Of a DNA stretch of 50,492 nt, positions 31,582 through 38,142 are shown piece by piece. The first letter of the stretch is position 1. Every line of letters begins with the position of its first letter. The stretch spans positions 1 through 50,492 of the forward strand of contig CAKTQP010000011.1 of NCBI GenBank assembly GCA_934597165.1, written 5' to 3'. The translations under genes were made by a program, and so were the position numbers. This DNA comes from an uncultured Oscillospiraceae bacterium. Lineage in GTDB: Bacteria; Bacillota; Clostridia; Oscillospirales; Oscillospiraceae. The notes below the pieces were generated by a model, which ran no database searches, was not told where the DNA came from, and saw only the letters and a list, made by a program, of their open reading frames with translations.

Positions 31582-32277
31582 ATGAAGAAAGGTAAGAAAT
31601 ATCAGGACAGCGTCAAGCTGATCGAAGCCAATACCCTGTATGACACCAATGAAGCTCTGGATCTGGTGGAAAAGACCGCAAAGGCAAAGTTCGACGAGAC
31701 CGTCGAAATGCACATGAAGCTGGGCGTTGACGGCCGTCACGCTGACCAGCAGGTCCGTGGCGCTATCGTCCTGCCCAACGGCACTGGCAAGAGCGTCCGC
31801 GTCCTGGTCTTCGCTAAGGGCGAACAGGCTGAAGCTGCAAAGGCAGCAGGTGCTGACTATGTGGGCGAAATGGATCTGGTGGAAAAGATCCAGAAGGAAA
31901 ACTGGTTCGAATTCGACGTCGTCATCGCCACTCCCGACATGATGAAGTTCGTCGGCCGTCTGGGTAAGACCCTGGGCCCCAAGGGCCTGATGCCCTCTCC
32001 CAAGTCCGGCACCGTCACCCCCGACGCTGGCAAGGCAGTTGCTGAAGCCAAGGCCGGTAAGGTCGAATATCGTCTGGATAAGACCAACATCATCCATTGC
32101 CCCATCGGCAAGGTCTCCTTCGGCGCAGAAAAGCTGGAAGAAAACTTCAACGCTCTGGTCGGCGCCATCATCAAGGCAAAGCCCGCCGCAGCAAAGGGTC
32201 AGTATATCAAGAGCTGCACCCTGGCTTCCACCATGGGCCCTGGCGTCCGTGTGAACCCCGCAAAGCTGTCCAACTAA
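31582..32277 (+). CDS. rplA: 50S ribosomal protein L1
   Basis: 231 residues with GKKYQDSVKLIEANTLYDTN, HMKLGVDGRHADQQVRGAI, GRLGKTLGPKGLMPSPKSGT and the end GPGVRVNPAKLSN, all typical for L1. Co-transcribed with rplK; L1 usually represses this operon by binding its mRNA. Confidence 0.97.
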   Translation: MKKGKKYQDSVKLIEANTLYDTNEALDLVEKTAKAKFDETVEMHMKLGVDGRHADQQVRGAIVLPNGTGKSVRVLVFAKGEQAEAAKAAGADYVGEMDLVEKIQKENWFEFDVVIATPDMMKFVGRLGKTLGPKGLMPSPKSGTVTPDAGKAVAEAKAGKVEYRLDKTNIIHCPIGKVSFGAEKLEENFNALVGAIIKAKPAAAKGQYIKSCTLASTMGPGVRVNPAKLSN

Positions 32278-32303
32278 GAGAGTTTTTGCAAGAACCGTAA
32301 AAA

Positions 32304-32345
32304 ACAGGACAGCGGGTTGACAAATCCGCTGTCCTGTGATATGAT
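32304..32345 (+). promoter_or_regulatory. rplJL promoter embedded in a hairpin
   Basis: TTGACA (32317-32322), 17 bases, TATGAT (32340-32345). The arms ACAGGACAGCGG and CCGCTGTCCTGT (32304-32336) form a strong inverted repeat whose loop holds the -35 box. It may end rplA transcripts while starting rplJL ones. Confidence 0.78.
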
Positions 32346-32354
32346 AATCATCGC

Positions 32355-32491
32355 GTTCAGAGACAGCAGGCACGTAAGTCTAACGGCGCAAGCCGCCTGC
32401 CGAGAGTGCATATTCGAAAAAGTGACGTCCCCTGTGACGGTTATAGCTTGAATGTGCCATCCTCCTGTCCTTCTGACGCGGAGGATTTTTC
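32355..32491 (+). ncRNA. ribosomal protein L10 leader with attenuator
   Basis: Leader ahead of rplJ. It begins TTCAGAGACAGCAGGCACG and holds GGCGCAAGCCGCCTGCC, a common start of L10 leaders, and ends in a terminator-like hairpin ATCCTCC/GGAGGAT with Ts at 32459-32491. L10(L12)4 binding to such leaders represses rplJL. Confidence 0.8.
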
Positions 32492-32512
32492 TTATAGTGA
32501 GGTGAAATCAAT

Positions 32513-33046
32513 ATGCCTAACGCGAAAGTATTGGAGTCTAAAAAGGCCGTCGTCGCCGCTCTGGTCGAGCAGCTCAAGAATGCGCAGTCTGGTGTACTGG
32601 TGGATTACAGTGGTATCACCGTCGCGGAAGATACCGAGCTGCGCGCAAAGCTGCGCGAAGGCGAGGTCAAGTACGGTGTCGTAAAGAACAACATGGTCCG
32701 TCGTGCGCTGGATGAATCCGGCCTGCAGGAACTGGATTCCGTTCTGGAAGGTACCACTTCTCTGGCCACCGGCGAGGAAGACCCCATCGCTCCCATCCGT
32801 ATCATCGCTGACTACGCAAAGCAGCTGGGTAAGGAGAAGTTCCACATCAAGGCTGCCTTCATGGAAGGCAAGATCCTGAGCGATGACGAGATCGCAAAGC
32901 TGTCCGCACTGTCCTCTAAGAAGGACCTGCAGGCACAGGCCATGGGCACCCTGCTGGCACCCATCGTCAGCCTGGCCGCTGTCCTGGCAGCTATCGTCGA
33001 GTCCAAGGGCGGCGCTCCCGCAGAGGAAGCCCCCGCTGCTGAATAA
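32513..33046 (+). CDS. rplJ: 50S ribosomal protein L10
   Basis: 177 residues with KVLESKKAVVAALVEQLKNA, GVLVDYSGITVAEDTELRAK and YGVVKNNMVRRALDESGL, and a C-terminal helix that binds L7/L12. The ATG at 32513 follows GAGGTG. Base of the L7/L12 stalk. Normal length, with an Ala/Glu-rich end. Confidence 0.96.
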   Translation: MPNAKVLESKKAVVAALVEQLKNAQSGVLVDYSGITVAEDTELRAKLREGEVKYGVVKNNMVRRALDESGLQELDSVLEGTTSLATGEEDPIAPIRIIADYAKQLGKEKFHIKAAFMEGKILSDDEIAKLSALSSKKDLQAQAMGTLLAPIVSLAAVLAAIVESKGGAPAEEAPAAE

Positions 33047-33130
33047 TCATTCGGCAAACACCACGCCGGGGAGAAAAATGGAAACCCTCGGCCTGATTTT
33101 GAACTGAACTACATTTAGGAGGTTACTATC

Positions 33131-33511
33131 ATGGCAAGCGAAAAGATTACTGCTCTGATTGAAGAAGTAAAGAACCTGTCCGTCCTGGAGCTGTCCGAAC
33201 TGGTCAAGGCTCTGGAAGAAGAATTCGGCGTTTCCGCAGCAGCAATGGCAGCACCCGCAGCAGGCGCTGGCGCAGCAGCAGAAGCAGCAGAAGAAAAGAC
33301 TGAATTCGACGTCGTCCTGGAAGGCTTCGACGCAGCAGCAAAGATCAAGGTCATCAAGATCGTCCGCGAAGTCACCGGCCTGGGCCTGGCTGACGCAAAG
33401 GCAGCTGTCGAAGGCGCTCCCACCACTCTGAAGGAAGCAGCTTCCAAGGAAGATGGCGAAGAGATCAAGGCAAAGATCGAAGCAGTCGGCGGCAAGGTCG
33501 CTCTGAAGTAA
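33131..33511 (+). CDS. rplL: 50S ribosomal protein L7/L12
   Basis: 126 residues: N-terminal dimer part (EKITALIEEVKNLSVLELSE), an Ala/Gly hinge (AAPAAGAGAAAEAAEE) and the C-terminal factor-binding domain (FDVVLEGFDAAAKIKVIKIV, then GLGLADAKAAVEGAP). The start follows AGGAGG. Ends the ribosomal block. Confidence 0.97.
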   Translation: MASEKITALIEEVKNLSVLELSELVKALEEEFGVSAAAMAAPAAGAGAAAEAAEEKTEFDVVLEGFDAAAKIKVIKIVREVTGLGLADAKAAVEGAPTTLKEAASKEDGEEIKAKIEAVGGKVALK

Positions 33512-33537
33512 TTCGATACTGGATTCCAAAGCAAGCT

Positions 33538-33572
33538 AACAAGAGCCGTATGCAGATGCATACGGCTCTTGT
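33538..33572 (+). terminator. hairpin terminator after rplL
   Basis: Arms ACAAGAGCCGTATGC and GCATACGGCTCTTGT. The T-tract is poor (TGTAGG), but the stem is long. Confidence 0.75.
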
Positions 33573-33587
33573 TGTAGGATGATGGGG

Positions 33588-33710
33588 GAGCAGCCAAGAC
33601 AGAGACAGTGCCTGTGGAAAACCACCTACCCAAGGCTCCTTCCATGCATGGAGGGAGCTGTCGCCGCAAGGCGGCTGAGGGAGGCGGCTCCGCACAAGCA
33701 CAGCGTCACT
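33588..33710 (+). repeat. intergenic repeat family B, copy 1
   Basis: CAGCCAAGACAG, then GGAAAACCACCTACCCAAGG, a hairpin CTCC..CCATGCATGG..GGAG, GAGCTGTCGCC, a hairpin GCCGC/GCGGC and TGAGGGAGG. The same order occurs at 36875-36985 with different hairpin sequences. Confidence 0.72.
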
Positions 33711-33891
33711 CCGTCTCCGGCAGATTCACCTGGGGCAGCTGCCCAGCCAAAAGCGCCAGATTATCCCCCAAGACCGTGAAGAACGCGGACAGCAAACTCA
33801 GTTCTTGTGCCGAACGACCCTCTGCCAGCTGTAGGGCAAGGATAGCTGCTGTGGTCACCCACATACCACCAGAAGAACAGGATTCGGCCAA
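33706..33891 (-). CDS. small DUF6774-like protein
   Basis: 61 residues from a TTG at 33891, eight bases after a G-rich ribosome site. WVTTAAILALQLAEGRSAQE and LSLLSAFFTVLGDNLALLAG resemble the small clostridial DUF6774 family as I remember it. Function unknown. Divergent from the def-like gene with 76 bases between. The family call and start are tentative. Confidence 0.5.
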   Translation of the reverse strand: MAESCSSGGMWVTTAAILALQLAEGRSAQELSLLSAFFTVLGDNLALLAGQLPQVNLPETE

Positions 33892-33967
33892 GTGGAACAC
33901 CCCCCTTCCTGCCAGTCTATGACCGGGCAGGGGAAAAGGGGAGTGGCAGAAGAAAGAAGGACACAGC

Positions 33968-34381
33968 ATGATTCAACCCATTATGAAAGACCCCATCTTC
34001 CTGGCGCAGCCCGCAGAGGACGCCACCCCGGCGGACAAGCAGACCGCCCAGGATCTGCTGGACACCCTCATCGCCTGTAAAGGCGCCTGCGTGGGCATGG
34101 CTGCCAATATGATCGGCGTCTGCAAACGCATCATCGCCTTCGAGTGCGGCCAGGACGACTACATGGTCATGTATAACCCGGAGATCGTCAAGATGTCCCA
34201 GCCCTACCAGGCGGAAGAGGGCTGTCTCTCCCTGGAGGGCACCCGGAAGACCAAGCGTTGGAAGTCCATCAAGGTGCGCTACCAGAACGAGGACTTTCAG
34301 GAGCGGTTCAAGACCTTCACCGACTGGACGGCGGAGATCATCCAGCACGAGATCGACCATTGCAGCGGCATTTTGATCTGA
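33968..34381 (+). CDS. def: peptide deformylase family protein with altered motif 1
   Basis: 137 residues. Metal ligands are all present: Cys in EEGCLSLEG and the two His in IIQHEIDHCSGIL, the latter with the catalytic Glu. Motif 1, usually G-x-G-L-A-A-x-Q, reads CVGMAANMIGV: the glutamine that stabilises the reaction is replaced by methionine. I recall similar clostridial proteins. It may still remove N-formyl groups or may act on another substrate; a second, canonical Def is likely elsewhere. Followed by an RNA methyltransferase gene 31 bases later. Confidence 0.82.
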   Translation: MIQPIMKDPIFLAQPAEDATPADKQTAQDLLDTLIACKGACVGMAANMIGVCKRIIAFECGQDDYMVMYNPEIVKMSQPYQAEEGCLSLEGTRKTKRWKSIKVRYQNEDFQERFKTFTDWTAEIIQHEIDHCSGILI

Positions 34382-34412
34382 GGAACAAAAGGGGAAGAAA
34401 GGAGGGATATTT

Positions 34413-35240
34413 GTGGCAAATGTAAGAGAGATCACCGACTTTTCCGCACCGGAACTGGACGTCTACGCCCGCTTGACCGAGAACCAGCTGGTGAACCGGG
34501 CGGAGCCGGAAAAGGGCATGTTCATCGCCGAAAGCCCCCTGGTCATCGGCCGTGCCCTGGACGCCGGTTATACCCCCGTGTCCTTCCTGATGGAACCCAA
34601 AGACGTGGAGACGCGGGGCAAAGCCCTCCTAGAGCGCTGCGGCGACATCCCCGTCTACGTAGCGGAGCTGGACGTGCTCACCCAGCTCACCGGCTTCCAC
34701 CTGACCCGTGGCATGCTCTGCGCCATGTACCGGAAGCCCCTGCCCACGGTGGAAACCCTCTGCAAAACCGCCCGCCGCATTGCCGTCCTGGAGGACGTCA
34801 TGAATCCCACCAACATCGGCGCCATCATCCGTTCCGCCGCCGCCCTCCACATGGACGCCCTGGTGCTCACCAGCGCCTGCAGCGACCCCCTCTATCGCCG
34901 TGCCATCCGGGTCAGCATGGGCAACGTCTTCCAAATCCCCTGGACGTACTTCCCCAAAGGCTCCGATTGGACGACCCAACTGCATCAGCTGGGCTACAAA
35001 ACGGTAGCCATGGCCCTGAAAGAGGACTCCTTTGACATCTACGACCCACGCCTCCAGCAGGAGGACAAGCTGGCCGTGGTGTTGGGCACCGAAGGGGACG
35101 GCCTGGCGGCGGAGACCATCGCCCATTGCGATTACACCGTCCGCATCCCCATGTCCCACGGCGTGGACTCCCTGAACGTGGCCGCAGCCAGCGCCGTGGC
35201 CTTCTACCAGCTGGGTCTGCTCCACGACCTGAACCGGTGA
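34413..35240 (+). CDS. TrmH-family (SpoU) RNA 2'-O-methyltransferase
   Basis: 275 residues. N-terminal substrate part (MFIAESPLVIGRALDAGYTP) and the SPOUT knot with its three motifs: RIAVLEDVMNPTNIGAIIRS (the N-x-G-x-x-x-R pattern), LAVVLGTEGDGLAAETIA and IPMSHGVDSLNVAAASAVAF. It uses SAM to methylate a ribose in rRNA or tRNA; the target site cannot be told. The GTG at 34413 follows GGAGGG. Confidence 0.9.
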   Translation: MANVREITDFSAPELDVYARLTENQLVNRAEPEKGMFIAESPLVIGRALDAGYTPVSFLMEPKDVETRGKALLERCGDIPVYVAELDVLTQLTGFHLTRGMLCAMYRKPLPTVETLCKTARRIAVLEDVMNPTNIGAIIRSAAALHMDALVLTSACSDPLYRRAIRVSMGNVFQIPWTYFPKGSDWTTQLHQLGYKTVAMALKEDSFDIYDPRLQQEDKLAVVLGTEGDGLAAETIAHCDYTVRIPMSHGVDSLNVAAASAVAFYQLGLLHDLNR

Positions 35241-35249
35241 GCCATCGCC

Positions 35250-35306
35250 AAACAAAACCCCCCTGACACAGGTGAAAGCGCCTGCGCCAGAGGGGTTTTG
35301 TTTGTG
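35250..35306. terminator. bidirectional terminator between the methyltransferase gene and metY
   Basis: Arms AAACAAAACCCCCCTG and CAGAGGGGTTTTGTTT, with an inner GGTGAAAGCGCC-type hairpin, lie between converging genes. Confidence 0.82.
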
Positions 35307-35340
35307 TTTGGATACATAATGTAGGAGGAAAATAGAGAAC

Positions 35341-36633
35341 TCAGCCTTCCCGCACAGCGTCGAACGCCTGTTCTAGGTCGGCGAGGATATCATCAATGTG
35401 TTCGGTGCCGATGGACAGCCGAATGGTGGTGGGACGGATGCCGCAGGCCAGCAGCTCTGCTTCGTCCAGCTGAGAGTGGGTGGTGGAAGCGGGATGGATG
35501 ACCAGGGACTTCACATCCGCCACATTGGCCAGCAGGGAGAACAGCTTCAGGGATTCCGTGAACCGCTTGGCCTGTTCCTCGGTGCCTTTCAGCTCAAAGG
35601 TGAAGATGGAACCGGCCCCGTTGGGGAAGTAAGCTTTATAGAGCTCCTTCTGATGTCCGCCGGACAGGGACGGATGGTTCACCTGTGCCACCTGGGGGTG
35701 ATGGTTCAGATAATCCACCACCTTCAGGGCGTTCTCCACATGGCGTTCCACCCGCAGAGAGAGGGTCTCCAGCCCCTGCAGCAGGAGGAAGGAGTTGAAG
35801 GGGGAGATGACCGCGCCCTGATCTCTCATCAGCGTGGTGCGCAGCTTCATGATGTAGGCCAGATTGCCACAGGCTTCCGTGAACACCACCCCGTGATAAG
35901 AGGGATTGGGTTCGCTCAGCCCGGGGAACTTGCCGCTGCCCGCCCAGTCGAAGGCGCCGGAGTCCACGACCACACCACCCATGACTGTGCCGTGGCCGCC
36001 GATGAACTTGGTGGCGGAGTGGACGACGATGTCCGCGCCGTGCTCGATGGGGCGCAGCAGATAGGGGGTGGCGAAGGTGTTGTCCACCACCAGGGGGATG
36101 TGGTGGCGATGAGCCACTTCCGCCAGGGCTTCCAGGTCGGCGATGTCCCCGTTGGGGTTGCCCAGGGTCTCGGCGTAGACCAGCTTGGTGTTGGGCTGGA
36201 TGGCTGCTTCAAAAGCCGCCGGGTCAGCGGGATCGGCAAAGGTCACGTCCAGCCCCTGATCCTTCAGGGTGTGGGCGAACAGGTTGTAGGTGCCGCCGTA
36301 CAGATTGGCAGAGGAAACGATGTGGTCGCCGGCCACCGCGATGTTCTGCACCGCATAGGTGATCGCCGCCGCCCCGGAGGCCGTCATCAGCGCCGCCGCA
36401 CCGCTCTCCAACGCCGCCAGCCGCTGTTCCAGCACGTCGGAGGTGGGGTTCATCAGGCGGGTGTAGATGTTGCCGCCCTCGGTCAGCCCGAACCGACCGG
36501 CCGCCTGGGCAGCGTCCTTGAACACATAGGAGGTGGTGGCGTAGATGGGCACCGCTCTTGCGTCGGTGGTGGGGTCGGGGTGCTCTTGACCCACGTGGAG
36601 CTGTAAGGTCTCAAAACGATAGTTGTTGCTCAT
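35341..36633 (-). CDS. metY: O-acetylhomoserine sulfhydrylase (PLP enzyme)
   Basis: Makes homocysteine from O-acetylhomoserine and sulfide, or a related transsulfuration step. 430 residues, the length of MetY/CysD rather than of shorter MetB/MetC (about 380-400). Motifs: RFETLQLHVGQEHPDPTTDA, RAVPIYATTSYVFKDA, IYTRLMNPTSDVLEQRLAAL, VDNTFATPYLLRPIEHGADI and VVHSATKFIGGHGTVMGG with the PLP-binding Lys. Preceded by a 120-base leader with a small ORF and hairpin and by a promoter over a palindrome. Confidence 0.93.
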   Translation of the reverse strand: MSNNYRFETLQLHVGQEHPDPTTDARAVPIYATTSYVFKDAAQAAGRFGLTEGGNIYTRLMNPTSDVLEQRLAALESGAAALMTASGAAAITYAVQNIAVAGDHIVSSANLYGGTYNLFAHTLKDQGLDVTFADPADPAAFEAAIQPNTKLVYAETLGNPNGDIADLEALAEVAHRHHIPLVVDNTFATPYLLRPIEHGADIVVHSATKFIGGHGTVMGGVVVDSGAFDWAGSGKFPGLSEPNPSYHGVVFTEACGNLAYIMKLRTTLMRDQGAVISPFNSFLLLQGLETLSLRVERHVENALKVVDYLNHHPQVAQVNHPSLSGGHQKELYKAYFPNGAGSIFTFELKGTEEQAKRFTESLKLFSLLANVADVKSLVIHPASTTHSQLDEAELLACGIRPTTIRLSIGTEHIDDILADLEQAFDAVREG

Positions 36634-36640
36634 GATATGC

Positions 36641-36700
36641 TTCCTTTCTGAACGAATGTAATGGATAGAGGAGTAGAAATGAGGAGGAAAAGGGGGTTAC
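36641..36700 (-). promoter_or_regulatory. stem-loop in the metY leader
   Basis: Arms ACGAATGTAA and TTACATTCGT enclose a loop of about 36 bases that is almost wholly C and T in the mRNA (CTCCTC, CCTCCTC). One arm contains the stop codon of the leader ORF; the other ends just before the metY ribosome site GAAAGGAAG. The loop could pair with a Shine-Dalgarno sequence. Confidence 0.55.
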
Positions 36701-36753
36701 ATTCGTCCAAAGCGGAAGTTCCGGCGCAGGAGCCGGGGAAATTGTCGTGTCAT
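36697..36753 (-). CDS. 18-residue basic leader ORF upstream of metY
   Basis: ATG at 36753, seven bases after GGTGGG; the peptide reads MTRQFPRLLRRNFRFGRM, with seven Arg and no Cys. Its last codons form one arm of the leader stem-loop, so ribosome movement through it would affect the structure near metY. I do not recognise the peptide. It could be a chance ORF. Confidence 0.45.
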   Translation of the reverse strand: MTRQFPRLLRRNFRFGRM

Positions 36754-36785
36754 GTTGAATCCCACCAATCTTGTAGGTTGCTTTT

Positions 36786-36817
36786 ATTATACCTATAATT
36801 CCTACTAATTCAATAGG
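36786..36817 (-). promoter_or_regulatory. metY promoter with palindromic operator
   Basis: Minus strand TTGAAT (36808-36813), 16 bases, TATAAT (36786-36791). The spacer and -35 lie inside CCTATTGAATTAGTAGGAAT, which continues to ATAGG, with inverted ends CCTAT/ATAGG. Such AT-rich palindromes resemble Rrf2/CymR-type sulfur-regulator sites. The regulator is not in the window. Confidence 0.6.
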
Positions 36818-36874
36818 CGATTCAGACAGTTTTTTCGAGGTCGGATTGGTGGTTTTGTAAAACCTGTCCTAGAA

Positions 36875-36985
36875 AAGCGCAGAGCCCAAGACGGTGCACT
36901 ACCTGGGAACTGCACCCACCCAAGGCTCACTTGTGCAAAGGGAGCTGTCAGCGTGAGCTGACTGAGGGATTGTCGGAGTGGTACA
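36875..36985 (+). repeat. intergenic repeat family B, copy 2
   Basis: GCGCAGAGCCCAAGAC, a hairpin GGTGCA/TGCACC, CCCACCCAAGGCTCACTTG, AAAGGGAGCTGTCAGC, a hairpin GTCAGC/GCTGAC and TGAGGGATTG. Matches 33588-33710 in order, with changed but still paired stems. Confidence 0.75.
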
Positions 36986-37184
36986 ACCTAAAAGAAGAAC
37001 TACGCAACGCTGGGTGGTTCCTCTTTTATAATGTACTACGTGGAAGGGAGAACCCCCGGCGAGGGTTCTCCCTCTTTTCAGCGGAGCTGAAAATTCACCC
37101 TTGCAAATCAGCAAGAACCAACGCACCATGCCTGTAAAACAGGCATGGCCTACGCTAAAAACTTGCCACTGGCAAGTTTTCTTA
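36986..37184. other. non-coding stretch with a terminator-like hairpin
   Basis: Contains TATAAT near 37027 and then a strong hairpin GGGAGAACCC/GGGTTCTCCC followed by TCTTTT at 37051-37083. No clear -35 box and no ORF with a ribosome site. A long minus-strand frame across 36899-37357 is only repeat sequence. Confidence 0.5.
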
Positions 37185-37312
37185 ACGCTGCGGCGCCGTC
37201 TGCGGTCAGCGACCAAGGGCTTTGCCCTTGGAACCCACTTCATTTTCTTCGAGAAGAAAACGAAGCAAAAAAAGCTTAAAGGGCCCTGCGGGGCTTGACC
37301 TCCGTGACTGAC
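37185..37312 (-). repeat. intergenic repeat family C, copy 2 (inverted)
   Basis: On the minus strand: CGGAGGTCAAGCCCCGCAGG, GCCCTTTAAGC, TGGGTTCCAAGGGC, GCCCTTGGTCGC and CCGCAGACGG. Same block order as 6744-6866, with a longer AT-rich insert. Stem CCAAGGGC/GCCCTTGG has changed in step on both arms relative to copy 1. Confidence 0.7.
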
Positions 37313-37316
37313 TACC

Positions 37317-37547
37317 TTATTCCTCGGCGTCCGTCTCCTCACATCGCGGCTCCACATTCATCACTGCTGCCACCACAGCGCTGATGACCACCGCCCCGGC
37401 GTTGATAGCTACCGTCTTCACGCTGGCGCCGTCGTTGATGCCGCTGACCCACGCCGCCAGGTTGGCTGCCACCACACCGGCCGCCGCCTGGAGAGCGGTG
37501 CGCAGGGCGCGATACAGCCACTGGCGGGTCTGGATACACTCTTTCAT
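37317..37547 (-). CDS. holin-like small membrane protein
   Basis: 76 residues: WLYRALRTALQAAAGVVAAN, a first helix, a short loop (WVSGINDGASVKT), a second helix (VAINAGAVVISAVVAAVMNV) and a charged end. This two-helix layout with an R-A-L-R-T start resembles phage r1t-type holins. AGGAGGG precedes the ATG. There is no lysin or other phage gene nearby, so it is an orphan holin-like gene or another small membrane protein. Confidence 0.6.
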   Translation of the reverse strand: MKECIQTRQWLYRALRTALQAAAGVVAANLAAWVSGINDGASVKTVAINAGAVVISAVVAAVMNVEPRCEETDAEE

Positions 37548-37704
37548 CTCATCCCTCCTTTCCGTCTTGCGGTCTTCTTATAGGATAACAAGACTGCTAT
37601 CCCATTGTACGGACTGAGCGAGGGAAGTGGGACTAGTTGTAGGGGAAATTTGGGATTCTTGTCCGGAACTGCTGCCCCAAGGGCAAAGGAACGGCACGGG
37701 GCGG

Positions 37705-37733
37705 TTGACAGGAAAGGCTGGATTCTTTATCAT
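37705..37733 (+). promoter_or_regulatory. promoter of the cupin gene
   Basis: TTGACA (37705-37710), 17 bases, TATCAT (37728-37733), about 34 bases before the start. Confidence 0.72.
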
Positions 37734-37767
37734 AAAGCCAGACAAAACCCAAAGGAGGACAACCACC

Positions 37768-38112
37768 ATGTTGAAAAGAAAGGCAGAAATGACCCATGAG
37801 AGCAAGAAGGTCTGGGGCGGCAAGGGCGAGCTGGATCTGTGCAAGATCCTGACCCCGGAGGAGCTGGGCGGCAGAGCCAAGCTGTTCAACATCGTCACCG
37901 TAGCACCCGGCCAGTCCATTGGTCTCCACAGCCACACCGACGACTCCGAAGTGTATTTCCTGCTGGAAGGCGAACTGGAAGTGACTGACAACGACACCAA
38001 GACCACCATGCACACTGGCGATGCCATGTTCACCGCCGACGGCGGCACCCACAGTGCGGAAAATTGCACCGACCAGGTGGCCAAGGTGCTGGCTGTGGTC
38101 TTTCCCAGCTGA
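37768..38112 (+). CDS. cupin-domain protein
   Basis: 114 residues forming one cupin barrel. Metal-site residues are visible in GQSIGLHSHTDDSEVYFLLE (His, His, Glu) and in GDAMFTADGGTHSAENC (His). Single-domain cupins bind small molecules or act as isomerases, dioxygenases or lyases; the substrate is unknown. AAAGGAGG precedes the ATG. sbcD follows 30 bases later in the same direction. Confidence 0.88.
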   Translation: MLKRKAEMTHESKKVWGGKGELDLCKILTPEELGGRAKLFNIVTVAPGQSIGLHSHTDDSEVYFLLEGELEVTDNDTKTTMHTGDAMFTADGGTHSAENCTDQVAKVLAVVFPS

Positions 38113-38142
38113 TTTGATTAGACCGACCGGGGAGGGGAGCGG

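Noticed and set aside
36899..37357. 152-codon minus-strand frame in the metY-cupin gap
   Set aside because: It runs entirely through repeat families B and C and has no ribosome site.
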